Assembly: GCA_030544215.1 (NCBI GenBank) | Contig: JARZZO010000013.1 | Span: 26,581,229 to 26,645,228 of the forward strand | DNA: 64,000 nt | Direction of reading: 5' to 3' | Source: Zantedeschia hybrid cultivar | Taxonomy: Eukaryota > Streptophyta > Magnoliopsida > Alismatales > Araceae | Part shown: positions 1-10,443 of the stretch, piece by piece | Position numbering within the stretch: position 1 is the first letter of the stretch | Layout: every line of letters begins with the position of its first letter | Position numbers and translations under genes: made by a program | Notes under the pieces: generated by a model | What the model saw: only the letters and a program-made list of their open reading frames with translations | Databases searched by the model: none | What the model was told of the DNA's origin: nothing

Positions 1-1163
1 ACACTACTTCCTTGAAAGCTTCAGTTGTAGCAATGTGCTCAGCTTCAGTCGTTGAATTTGCAATGGGTGCTTGCTTATAACTCTTCTAGCACACTGCTCC
101 TCTGTTCAAAATAAGCACGAATCCAGATATAGACTTACTGTCATCTGGATCTGACTGGAAACTCGAGTCAGTAATGCTTCGTAGTTTCAAGTCACCTCCT
201 CTATAGACAAGAACATATCCTTAGTTCTTCTCAAGTACTTAAGGATACATTTCACTTCTTTCCAGTGCTCTTCGCCTGGATTAGCATGAAATCTGCTCGT
301 AACACTTAGAGTAAATACAACATCAGGCCGTGTATATAGCATGGCATACATAATAGATCTTATGGCAGAGGCATAGGGAACTCTATCCATGAATGCCCTC
401 TCATTAAGAGTCTTAGGAGACTGCTCCTTTGAGAAACTAATTCCACGTCTCATTGGTATGAGACCTCTTTTGAAATTTTCCATGCCAAACCTTTTGACTA
501 TGGTATCTATGTATAAGGATTAGGTCATTCCAAGCATCCTCTTTGATCTATCTCTATAGATCCGTATTCCCAATATGTAGGATGCTTCTCCCAAATCCTT
601 CATGAAGAAGTTTTTCGACAGCCAGATCTTTACTGATGACATCATAGCTACATCATTCCTAATGAGTAGTATGTCATCTACGTAAAGAACTAAGAAGGTG
701 ACTGCGCTCCCACTGGTCTTCATGTACACACAAGGCTCATCTTCATTCTTAATGAAGTCATAAGACTTGACAGCCTCGTCAAATCTTATGTTCCAGCTCC
801 GAAAAGTATGCTTCAGTCCATAAATAGACCTCTGAAGCTTGCACACTTTATCTGGAGATTCTTTGGATGTGAAACCTTCTGGTTGTATCATATACACCTC
901 TTTTTCAAGGTTACCGTTGAAGAAGGCAGTAGAACTCTGATCGACTTTATCATGGCAACTAGTGAGAAAGTCTCGTCATAGTCAATTCCTTGCCTTTGAC
1001 GATATCCCTTTGCCACCAACCTTGCCTTATAAGTATCGATCCGTCCATCAGCACCGATCTTTCTCTTAAAGATCCACTTGCATCCGATGGGTACAATACC
1101 TTCGGGCAAGTCCTCTAAGTTCCAAACTTGGTTGGTGTATATGGACTGGATTTCTGAGTTCAT
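1..1163 (-). pseudogene. Copia-1 reverse transcriptase/RNase H, broken and cut by window edge
   Basis: Degenerate C-terminal part of the Copia polyprotein. Going from 1163 down: an RT N-terminal piece containing VPIGCKWIFKRKIGADGR and YKARLVAKGYRQRQGIDYDE, then a deletion and frameshift near 905-950, then YGLKH, LYVDDILLI (catalytic DD) and IRIYRDRSKRMLG in a second frame (520-897), then 187-483 in a third frame (YASAIRSIMYAM, CILKYLRRTKDM), then RNase H text (DSSFQSD, STTEAEHIA) in 1-186. The deletion near 930 removes the conserved QMDVKTAFLNG block that carries the first catalytic aspartate in relatives (compare 24590-24640 in Copia-2), so no active RT could be made. At least three frames and several stops are present. 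Confidence 0.9.
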
Positions 1164-1317
1164 GACTTATGGCCATTTTCCGGCTTCTGGGCCTTCTATG
1201 GCCTACTGGTAGGTTTTAGGATCATCATCCTCATTATATTATACCTTAGGCTCACCTTTAGTGATATGTCCCACATATTGTTCAGGTAGTCTAGGTAATC
1301 TACCAGATCTACGAGGC

Positions 1318-2375
1318 TCATGTGTGTACCTGAACAGATTCAGAAATTGATATCTCATCTGATGATAATGCAACTGTTGGAGGATCTGGAACCTCTTTCA
1401 ATACTATTTTACTCCCACTGTCCTCCTGGAGAAGGTATTCCTCTTCCAAGAAGACAGCTTTCCTAGTGACAAACACCTTTTGTTCACCAGGATGGTAAAA
1501 ATAGTATCCAAAGGTTTCCTTTGGATATCCCACAAACCTGCATTTATCAGTTCGTGATTCCAGCTTGTCTGGATCATACCTCTTTACATAAGCAGGACAA
1601 CCCCAGACTTTAACATGTTTAAATTCTGGCTTCCTGTCTTTCCATATCTCATATGGAGTAGAGGTTACAGACTTACTGGGTACTCTGTTCAGTAGGTATG
1701 CTGCTGACTCTAGAGCATACCCCCAGAGGGACACTGGTAATCTTGAAAAGCTCATCATGGATCGCACCATGTCCAACAAGGTACGATTCCTCCTTTCTGA
1801 TACACCATTCATCTGTGGTGTATATGGAGGGGTCAGCTGAGAAAGGATACCATTATCTTTTAAGAATTGTGTGAAATTAGTACTCAAGTATTCTCCTCCT
1901 CGATCTGATCGAAGAACTTTAATACTCTTTCTTAATTGCTTCTCTAACTCATTCTTAAAATTCTTGAACTTCTCAAATACTTTCGACTTGTACTTCATTA
2001 AGTACACATAGTTGAATCTTGAGAAGTCATCGGTGAACGTGATGAAGTATGAAAAACCACCTTTGGCTTGGGTGGACATGGGACCACATACATCCGAATA
2101 TATTAGTTCTAAAATGTCTTTGGCATGTTCTCCATGTCCAGTAAATAGAGATTTTGCCATCTTTCCCATAAGGCAGGATTCACACGTCGCAAACGATTCA
2201 TAATCGAATGCATTTAAATAACCATGCTTGTGCAACCTTTGCAACCTGTTTTCACCAATATGCCCAAGTCTACAATGCCACATGTAGGCTTGGTTCACAC
2301 AATTCTTACTCTTCTTAAGAGTATTATCAATTTGAAGATTATAATGAGAAACATCTAAGAGATATAGACCGTTGA
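1318..2375 (-). pseudogene. Copia-1 integrase (GAG-pre-integrase plus rve core)
   Basis: A 326-codon open stretch (1318-2298) begins with the HHCC zinc-binding region (WHCRLGHIGENRLQRLHKHG...CESCLMGK). It is followed by the integrase core with all three catalytic acidic residues visible: D in YSDVCGP, D in LRSDRGGEY and E in NGVSERRNR. The C-terminal part contains WGCPAYVKRYDPDKL, typical of the Copia integrase tail. The reading frame continues upstream to about 2375 (VNGLYLLDVSHYN-like text), where a frameshift separates it from the gag-protease frame. Downstream a stop near 1318 is followed by several stops before the RT, so the integrase is no longer part of a continuous polyprotein. This is the best preserved domain of Copia-1; it is probably not expressed as a functional protein. 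Confidence 0.9.
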
Positions 2376-3065
2376 CTAAAATGTTGAAGCTATTAATTTA
2401 TTACCATAATAAATCGAACAACTTCTATGTTCAATCATCAACCTATATCTAATCTTATCCAAACAAGTTATTGATATGATGTTCTTTATTATGTTAGGAA
2501 CATAATAAAAATCTTCTAATAGTAAGGCGTCTCCCGATGGAAGTCTGAGATTTGCTGTCCCAACAACAACCGCCGTAACTTTTGCCTCGTTTCCTAGCCT
2601 CAGTTCTACTTTGCCTTTTCTCAGCTTGCGCTTACTTGTCAGTATCTGCACATCATGGCAGATATGAGAAGCAAATTCGATATCTAATACCCAAGATGTG
2701 GAATCTCTTACTGACAAGTTAATATCTATCATATAGATATCTGAAGCTTCAGACAACTTCACCTTTTTATGAGCTTTATCGTTGAGGAACTCCTTGCAGT
2801 TCCTCTTCCAGTGACCATGCTGCTTACAGTAAAAACAGTCACCTTTAACTACTCCTTTATCTTTGTCCTTTGATATTTTATCGTTAGCTATCATCTCTGC
2901 GTTAAGGGCATCTAATGCCGGTTCAGCAGGAGGATCAGCTCCAAGGACATAGTCAATGTGCTAAGATCTGAAGACATTCTTCAGATTTTTGAACCAATCC
3001 GAGTAGTTCAGGCTAGTCAAACATTTGGCATCAAGTATGGCACGGAGTGGGTTATTCGACGACAT
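2376..3065 (-). pseudogene. Copia-1 gag-protease, internally deleted
   Basis: The start codon at 3065 begins MSSNNPLRAILDAKCL, matching the gag start of Copia-2 (MSSPNPLRCILDANKL at 26981). After about 35 codons there is an in-frame TAG (2961-2963). The frame then continues to EMIANDKISKDKDKG and a CCHC zinc knuckle, CFYCKQHGHWKRNC. Compared with Copia-2, the roughly 200-residue capsid-like (UBN2) part between the N terminus and the knuckle is missing, so this gag cannot form normal particles. The protease region follows; the active-site block reads WVLDIEFASHICHD, where Copia-2 has LDTGCVSHIC, so the DTG triad is degraded. The frame ends at 2376 and is shifted relative to integrase. Confidence 0.88.
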
Positions 3066-3176
3066 AATTCCCTACAGGAGATGAATAAGATTTATTCAGC
3101 AGATGTTCAATTATTAACTTTTAAAACAAGACATGGTCTTTTGTTCAAGTTTTAACTCCCATTAATTTCCGACGGA

Positions 3177-3222
3177 CTGTATAACCCTCAGTTATACAGA
3201 ACGGGAGACGCCGACAGTCTCC
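3177..3222 (-). promoter_or_regulatory. Copia-1 leader: two adjacent hairpins upstream of gag
   Basis: Two perfect inverted repeats lie about 110 bases upstream of the gag start in the RNA direction. One is CTGTATAA (3177-3184) with TTATACAG (3192-3199) around a 7-base loop. The other is GGAGAC (3204-3209) with GTCTCC (3217-3222) around a 7-base loop. The same place in Copia-2 has GGAGAT/ATCTCC (27110-27128), so both arms changed together. Retrotransposon leaders at this position commonly carry dimerisation and packaging signals; that role here is inference. Confidence 0.6.
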
Positions 3223-3259
3223 TAGTGGGGATCAGAATCTCAATGACTTGCAGTACAAT

Positions 3260-3563
3260 CTTGTGGATAGCACAAGAAAGCTGTAAAACAATCAAAGAGC
3301 ACCCATCTTATGAGACTTGCAACTCCTTTCAATATCCGATCATAGCTTCGGTCCCCAGAGACTTAATGGCCTTGTGGATAGCACAACAAGCTACTAATTC
3401 TGATCTAAGCTAACCATCGTTACGCGACGAGCATAGATTTGCATGCAACCCTTGTGGATAGCACAACAAAACTACATAGTTTCTCTACCCCGATCATATA
3501 GGCATCTAATGCCATAGCCACAGTCTCTCGTCACAATTAAACAGGCCTTGTGGTAGCACAACA
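3260..3563 (-). repeat. Copia-1 leader repeat: four copies of CTTGTGG(A)TAGCACAACAA
   Basis: Near-identical copies of the motif begin at 3260, 3371, 3451 and 3546 on the plus strand, with unrelated sequence between. A weaker relative (ATGGATAGCACAGTGG) is at about 3800. Spacings are 111, 80 and 95 bases, close to those in Copia-2 (104, 82, 93) and Copia-4 (110, 81, 94). The core is itself a small inverted repeat, TTGTG-GATAG-CACAA. Function unknown. Confidence 0.8.
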
Positions 3564-5741
3564 AACCTGCTTAAAGTGATTCTAATCCTATGACTATAAT
3601 GATGGTGGATCATGCAGTAAGTTCTTAACTCCTCACGTTACGGCTTAAAGTTTAGACGAGGATATTTAGATAACTTTTATCTTGGTCTCTTCTAGGTGAT
3701 AGTATATAAATATATCGTATATATTTACTAAATACTATACCTACTTTGATTCATAATCAAACATAAAACAATACATCTCATACATGTCATTAGTTGGGTC
3801 ATGGATAGCACAGTGGGTTTGACTGGAGCTAACAGTCAAACGCACATACAATCTAACACAACAATTATATTAGATAACCTACAAACACATAGGCAAGAGA
3901 TCTCCATCACATCGCCTTCCAAGTTGCATCTATGGATCGTCCTCGCTCCTTCCTCGGTTGTCTCAATCGGATTACATCAAATTCTAGAATTTACAAGTAA
4001 ATTTAAGAAGGCCTTATGGCGAGTACAAGAGAGAGGGAGGTAGAAGTACATCGGAGTTAGAGCGAGAGAGAGGTATACATTAAAAATTAATAAATAACCA
4101 TACATCTATGATCCACACAATCCATTCATCACATGAATAATTAAATAAGTGCATATCCATGACCACGGTATGTTTTAAACATTCCACACATGATTCAGCG
4201 CATCACATGGCTAAAATAAAAGAATTTTTCAAAATTAAATAATTTTGGCTTTCTAAAAGTTGGGATCCAATCAAAATTGGTATTTGAATTTCGAAAACAC
4301 TTTTAATCAATTTAACATGCAATCAAATCTAATTTAAAAACATTAAAACACATATCACATGTGCACACACTCCAAATTAATAATTCCAGATTATTCCATG
4401 CCATTAGAACAATTCTAATAATTAAATAATCTAACACTTAGATCAACCCACATTAATAATTTAACAATTAGACTATTAACAACTAATCTAACTCTTAAAC
4501 TAGTCCAACAAAGTTAATTAATAATTTAATATTTAAATTAATAATTAACTATAATTAATTATTAATTACTAACCTAACACTTAGATTAGTTAGTTAATGT
4601 TAATTATTAATTTAACTCTTAAATCAATAAATAACACTAACTAATTAATCTAACTCTTAGATTAGATAATTAAAGTTATCATTAATTTAACTATTAAATT
4701 AATGATTAACAATAAATAATGAAGGACTACTAATTTAACATTTAAATTAGCCATTTAGAATTAATTATTAACTTAACACTTAAATTAATAACTAACTCTA
4801 ACTATTTAACAATTAGATTCATTAATAACTAATAATCTAATATTAGATTAATAATTATTAACTACTAATTTTAACTCTTAAAATTAGACAACTTGGGTTA
4901 ATTATTAAATTAACACTTAGGTTAATAATTAACCCTAATTGTTAATAACTAATTGTTGATTAAAATGATTCAAAATCATTAATGACCCAATTTAAAATTA
5001 TTAGATCAAGATTTAATTTTAAAATACTTTTAAATTTAAATTTAAATCTAATTCTATTTTAATTGGGTCAAGGGGTTAATGGGATTTAAATGAAAATGCA
5101 GGATTTAAAAAAAAAAATTGGGCCCAGCCCATTAGCCTGAGCCCTGGTCAGCAGGGACGGCCGGTCCAGGCCCGGTCGGACTGGTCGGGGCCGGTCCAAC
5201 TGCATCTTTAACCCGGCGCCCCCTCTGAAACGCAGGAAACCCTAGGTTGCAGTCAACGGTGGGAGGGGTTCTGCAGGCTGTTGCCACTGGGCGCCTGGGC
5301 TCTACCAGGCTTCGCTGGCGATGCTCCACCACCGGCGACATGCCCGGCACCGGTGGGACAGCCGGCGGTGGCTAACAAGCACCATTCCGAGCCCCTTTAT
5401 CTCCAAAAAAATGGTTTTTAAACCATGAAGAAGACGGGCCTCCCCTCCATACTGGCCACCTCGACACCGGATAATTCCTGGGATGACCGGAGATCCTTCC
5501 TCAAGGATCCGAGGTGTTTTCTAACCCTTCCCAACGCTTAGGAGGCCGTTAGAACTCGCCATGAAGTACCGTTCTTCGTGCAACGAAGAGTGCAAATAAA
5601 TCCCCAAATAAAATCCGAAAATTGCAGAATAATAATCTAATTATTTGTGTTCATCTCATGAACATCGATTCAGCAAAATTCGAGTTTTAACCATGGAATA
5701 AATCAAATCGGAGACCGAAATGGGGCGAGAAACAGTGAAAC
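3564..5741 (-). other. Copia-1 long untranslated leader: AT-rich block and GC-rich block
   Basis: No coding sequence is supported here. About 4300-5100 is very AT-rich and made of degenerate units such as TTAGATTAGTTAATTAATG, with abundant TTAATTAA-type palindromes. About 5125-5400 switches abruptly to GC-rich sequence (runs such as GGCCGGTCCAGGCCCGGTCG). The same AT-block/GC-block order is seen in Copia-2, Copia-3 and Copia-4. The short open frames in the GC block are not conserved in frame between elements, so I treat it as non-coding leader. Confidence 0.75.
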
Positions 5742-5757
5742 CTGGCTCTGATACCAC
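5742..5757 (-). other. Copia-1 primer binding site (initiator Met tRNA)
   Basis: The minus-strand sequence is GTGGTATCAGAGCCAG, directly abutting the LTR end. This is the classic Copia PBS complementary to the 3' end of plant initiator Met tRNA. It fixes the LTR boundary and the element's orientation. Confidence 0.93.
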
Positions 5758-7317
5758 TGTTGGATTCTCGGGTTTCTCCGGATCTCCTGCGCAGCGGAAA
5801 TAAAATAAAAACGGTGATCCGTTCCCGTTTTAAAAATACCAAAAACCAGATTATCGGATAATCGGTTCTTACCGTGTGCGGATTCGAATCCGTAACCGTT
5901 CGATTCCGTCGGTGCAATACCGCAAGACGCGCAAGCGCCCGGCCTCTAGCGAAGTTCACGCGATCCTCCTCGCGACGGATATCCTCACGTTCCTTGTTCT
6001 TCGCAGCCCACGAAGTCTCCATCGTTCGCTGTAACGATCGCCGCAATGCGCGGACGATTTCCCGTCGAACGGGATTCGGAGATGCGGCCGAGCAGATCCA
6101 GAGATCCGGATTCTTCTGGGGCACCAAGGAGAGAGAGAAAGAGAGGCAGGGGCGGCTAGGGTTAGCAGCAGCTTGGCCTGCTCAGCTCGTTCGCTACATT
6201 TTATACTAACCGCGCGGTTTTTCATAAAAACCTCCGGTTTATATAAAACCCACTTATTTATCCATCGCCTTGAGAATCATTTGCGTGTGACCCTCTAGGC
6301 CCAATTACCAGTTCGGTTAATAGCCCAATAAGTCCAGTAACTCCTTACTAGCTTTATTAATAAATTAATAACTCTTTATTAATTAATTAATCAATCGAAT
6401 TGATGTCGCACATTGAATTCGACCGGGCCTCCGATCACGTTGGGTGCCAAGCAACACCGCGTGAACCCGGAAGGTATCGGGGTTAAGTAACTCACTCTTG
6501 GAACCTTTCCGCCGACAGTTACCGCGTAGATATAATCCTTCATTCGTACAATGCTCTCGAGTCAACTCAGAGTATGTCGTGCTGTCAAACCCTAACCAGT
6601 CGACTCACTTGGATTGGATGCCGCTGATGAATATCGGAAAACTACTTTCCTGATATTATCGTCCGCCCTGGCCAGAGACTTCCGCGCATCCTTCCTAGAG
6701 CATTCTCTCTCTAAGTACAGAGAGCGAATGATTCCTTATTGACACACAATTCCCTTCGACGATATTCCGTTATACCCGATCCTTGGCTGTTTAGAATCCA
6801 GTGGTTAGAGATTCATAAACCAATGTCAAAGCACAGAAGTCCACTGACAAGGTGTCCTTGGTGTCTCAGGTACGAGGACCATCTACGCAACTGCGACAAT
6901 AGAATCAAGTTGATTGACAGTGAGGTATAATACCATCTAGCGATTCAGTCGGATCAGTTCAGTGAACTCATTCTCCAATGAGGACCTACATATTCGCCTT
7001 AGTGTCTCCACACAAGTGACTTATGAGATCAGTCACCCTCATTATATGAACATGAGTAATCTGTACTAGTCTAACCGGATATCCGATGTCTTTCTCGGAT
7101 ATCCTCTGACTAAGAACGATTAAGAATATGTGTGTTTAAGTGATCAGTCTCACTAGTATGATCTCATCATAATCTGATCACTATCACACATATTCACGGA
7201 CTTCATTATGAGACGTTAATTAATATGATTTATACACAATGAATATTATGCCATTATATTAATAAATGAACGAGATTTACATAGTCAGATTGGCTTGTAG
7301 GCTACCTAAGATTAACA
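5758..7317 (-). repeat. Copia-1 5' LTR (1560 bp)
   Basis: The plus strand begins TGTTGGATTCTCGGG next to the PBS and ends CTACCTAAGATTAACA at 7317, giving TG...CA termini. Internal blocks such as GCGTGTGACCCTCTAGGCCC and GGGTGCCAAGCAACACCGCG recur in the other Copia LTRs of the window (22187, 31725, 37201, 41045, 44985), which supports the assignment. Short open frames inside it are incidental. Confidence 0.9.
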
Positions 7318-7689
7318 ATATGTCTGAACATGATGTAAATATTCTAGCTCTCCACTCATTCTCAATTAATTTCGAGTTAGATTACTTTAACACAAGTAAT
7401 ACATGTGAAGAGATGGGCAACATCTTTGCGAAGCTCCCCCCGTTCAAGAAAGATACTGATAAAAACATGCATTGAACTAAATGCCTGGTAGCATCAGCCT
7501 TTATTAAAGTTTCTTGCACTTTGAAAATACAAACACATTACAGGAACATGGCGTCTTAGTGAGTTGACACAAGTGTTTGAGTTGGGTTGAAGTCTATTTT
7601 GCCATGGAATATCCCTCATATTTTTTTTGCGTTGGATTCTTGTTTAGGTGTTTGGATTGGATTCTTGTTTATGTGACTAAGAGTTGCCT
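7318..7689. other. Spacer, nothing recognised
   Basis: About 370 bases between the Copia-1 LTR and the degenerate Athila-like LTR. A 51-codon open frame beginning near 7320 (MSEHDVNILALH) has no recognisable motif and I do not call it a gene. The first five bases (ATATG) are the expected right target-site flank of Copia-1. Confidence 0.5.
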
Positions 7690-8639
7690 TTAGTGATCAT
7701 CATGATGCCCCGTGAGATAATGATAACAACTAAATGCTTCGTTAACACTAGCGTGTACCAATCTAAAAAATTCGGACTTACAATTAAATTGAAAATAGTT
7801 AAGTAGTGATAGTCGGGTTGATCGCATGAAGAATTAGATTTTTGCTTTGAAAATCTTGGATTTTTAATTAAAGTCTTCAAAGAGAGAGATTTGAAAAGAA
7901 AGAAGATTAGAACTAAAAAACCTTGCAGCAAGTTAACCTTCCTTTCATCGATCAATATGGACTTGAAACTTAAGATTAGCAAACTAGTTGACCACTTCAA
8001 AGAAATTAACCACACATTTTAAGCATTTTCTAAAACACCTAATTAAAATTATCACTAGAATGTAACTAATTAACGGAATCAAAGAGTACCATGCAAATCT
8101 AATTAAGTGAACTAGTTCTAGAAAAGATAGAAGGATAAGCATGAGTACAAGCGAGGGAGAAAGAAATAGATTAAGAGAAGAAAATGATACTAAAAAATAA
8201 TACTTCACTATTCCTTCTAAGTTAAAAAGAATACAACAAAGTTTAAGGAGAGAACAAAATTACAAAGTGATAGATTAGCCTCTACAAACTAACTAAATGA
8301 TTGTGACAATAACTAAAATAGAGGAGAGAGAAGCATAAGTAGCAGGCGCAGCAGACGAATTAGTGCAGTAGAGTGGCTGCGGCGTGAGAAGGCATCGACA
8401 ACAGTAGGTAGGTGGGACGTGCCAGGAGGCACCGCGTGGTGTGGCAGGGGCGGCGTGGGTGAGTGGGAGGGCGCGGCAACTCGCCGTGTAGCAAGCGCGC
8501 TCGGGCACCCGTGGGCACAGACGATGATGCTTGGTGTCGCATGTTGCGTCGGAGTGCCGTGTGGCATAGCGGTTGGCGGCATTGGGTGGGACGCATCTAG
8601 CAAGCCCTATGTGGTGTGGCGGCACCGAGGCAGGGTGTG

Positions 8640-8674
<35 letters not shown>

Positions 8675-9485
8675 GAAGAAGAAGAAGAAGAAAAAGAAGA
8701 CGAAAGAGGCAGAAGAAGAAGACGATGGGGAATGAGAAGGGAGAGAGGTGTGGTGCGGTGAGAGAGAGAGAGAAAATAATGTGGAGAGAGAAAGAAGACG
8801 ATGGGGAATGAGGAGAGAGAGAGGTGTGGTGTGGTGAGAGAGAGAGAGAGAATAATGTGGAGAGAGAAAGAAGGCGTCGGAGAGAGATAGCTAGGGAGAG
8901 GAAATAGAGATAGAGAGGGTTCAGAAGAAGTGTGTGGCGGCTCCTCTTTGGGTTATTTTTAAAGGAGAATTTAGGATTTTCACAAACATTTTTTTTTAAT
9001 TTTCTCTCCCTAAAATAGGACATAATATCCCTTAACTTGTGCCTCAAGAAAACGTGCGGTGGCCAAGAACCGATCAAGAGAAATTAGGACAACTCTCGTG
9101 TTGCCGCTTTGCCCATGATGTCCTTGCTTTTGTCCTACTTGTAAGTTTTTTTATTTTTGTCAGAATTTGAACTTTGGTCACTCCGGTAGAAGTGTAGTGA
9201 TCCGATCATCTAAGCCACATATGTTTTATGTCCTGCACACACAGAAAATAAATATGAGGTCTTTGTGAAGAACAAAACTGTATTTATGTCATGATAAAAT
9301 TATTTAAATATCTCTCAAGTCTCGTAAATTATTGTAAAACCACAAATGCACTAACACTCAGTTTTTCACAAATGATGATATTTTTAACTCATTTTTTTTT
9401 AAAGTTGATGTCATTGAAAAGAAGACTGAAGTATCTATCATTTCATATGATTTTGCATATATTTTAAACAACTGGTGGCAAATTT
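7690..9485 (-). repeat. Degenerate Athila-like LTR (solo or remnant)
   Basis: The sequence follows the Athila LTR at 46022-48153 block by block although it is strongly diverged. CGTTAACACTAGCGTGTACC matches the block with CGTTAACCACTCATAAGAAC. GGTTGATCGCATGAAGAATT then TTTTTGCTTTGAAAATC matches GAGTCGATCCACAGGGAG then TTTTTAACTTTGAAAAC. A GC-rich block is followed by a (GA)-rich block, as in Athila. The 3' end has CACAAATGCACTAACACTC against CGCAAATGCGCTATACTCC, and ATCTATCATTTCATATGATT against ATCTATCATTTCATGCTATT. Exact termini are not recoverable. The low-complexity open frames on both strands in 8290-9080 are part of this LTR, not genes. Confidence 0.7.
8642..8697. repeat. (GA)n then (GAA)n microsatellite
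   Basis: About fifteen GA units (8642-8671) are followed by AAG/GAA units to about 8697, within the purine-rich part of the degenerate LTR. Related GAGAGAGA runs continue to about 8900. Confidence 0.95.
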
Positions 9486-9554
9486 TTGAACGGCAAAGAA
9501 ATTTACTATGCAGTAGGTTTTTTAGGATTCTCTCCACATTCCATCTCTAATTTA

Positions 9555-9931
9555 TGTCCTCCGTATTAAGGATGTAGAAATACCTGCAGCGGAAGCCATC
9601 CATCTGTAGTGTAGACAGAGGAGGAAGACGACGAAGAAGCCGATCCCCACACGTGCACGAATTGTGCAAACATCGGGCGTGAAGATGCGTATAATCCGAG
9701 CACGTCTCCCTTTGGTTTTCTCTCTCTATCTCACTTAATGTGTATGACTTCATGGGGAGTCATATGCTTCTTATTTAGAGAGGAGGGACCAATCCCATTT
9801 AATCCAAAATAGATCCTACCTATTAAAAGATCTTAATGGACACTTAATAAGTACTCCACTAACTGAACCTTATGGTGTATTAGTATGGTCTAATTATTAC
9901 AAGTGGACCATAATATTAGGTGAAAACCTAA
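9555..9931. repeat. Possible short LTR or TRIM-like fragment
   Basis: TGTCCTCCGTATTAAGG at the left and GGTGAAAACCTAACA at the right give TG...CA termini, and CCTGCAGCGGAAG near the left resembles the CGCAGCGGAAAT block just inside the Copia LTRs. No PBS, PPT or clear 5-bp target duplication was found. It could be a degraded Copia LTR or chance. Confidence 0.3.
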
Positions 9932-10443
9932 CACTCCGTACGTACTGCTGATATCTAGACAGCCCACCGTGATCTTTTCTTTCCACACGATTACTCGCTT
10001 TGTGAAAATTTAATTACTTATAAAGAGCGTTTGGTTACGTTCTATCGATTTTGATACTTGTAGATTGATGAATATATTATTATAACATATTAAAAATAAT
10101 AGAGTTTAATATTTTGAAGATTACTCCCTTCTTCACCTTACTTCATCTTTCCCCCTCCCTTCCATTGTCTTCCTCTACATTCCTGGAATGTCAATTTCAT
10201 TATTTAAAATTGTACACATCAGAAATATTAGGATCAATCAGAACTACTACTATATAAAAACCAATACTCCACCAGATATCACGTTATACAATGAGACTGG
10301 GATCCTTACATCTATTTTCTCTAGACCTCTTGGGCCTTTTTTTGTTTTTTTGGTAACCAAAGATGACCTCTTGGACCCTTCAATATTAATTGGCCCAAAG
10401 ACAAAAAAATTGCATATTTTAATCATGGGTTTGTCCCCCACTA
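9932..10443. other. Spacer with possible short inverted-repeat element
   Basis: No gene is recognised. About 10296-10503 has loosely inverted ends (GGATCCTTACATCTATTTTC at the left; the reverse complement of the right end reads GGATCTACATTTTCAGAATC) and could be a decayed MITE. Weak support. Confidence 0.3.

Larger units (their letters stand above)
1..7317 (-). mobile_element. Copia-1: Angela/BARE-like Ty1/copia retrotransposon, 3' end off window
   Basis: Minus-strand element running, in its own direction, from a complete 5' LTR (5758-7317) through an initiator-Met-tRNA PBS, a leader of about 2.7 kb, gag-protease, integrase and RT/RNase H. The window edge cuts the RNase H, so the 3' LTR is not visible. 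The order PR-IN-RT-RH defines Copia. The RT text around IRIYRDRSKRMLGM, the roughly 1.6-kb LTR and the very long leader resemble the Angela/BARE clade (family knowledge, not computed). All coding parts are broken: gag is internally deleted, there is a frameshift before integrase, and RT has lost its first catalytic block. The element is therefore non-autonomous. The right target-site flank would begin at 7318; its partner is off window. Confidence 0.9.

Noticed and set aside
3260..3563. CRISPR-like array from the evenly spaced leader motif
   Set aside because: Eukaryotic retrotransposon leader; repeats of about 19 bases with 60-90-base spacers that are themselves homologous between elements, and no cas genes.
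5132..5350. Minus-strand frame in the GC-rich leader block as a gene
   Set aside because: Equivalent blocks at 28658-28912 and 31025-31318 do not keep the frame or protein text.
8290..9080. Open frames of 110-156 codons in the GC-rich and GA-rich part
   Set aside because: Same composition effect in a decayed LTR; no domain.
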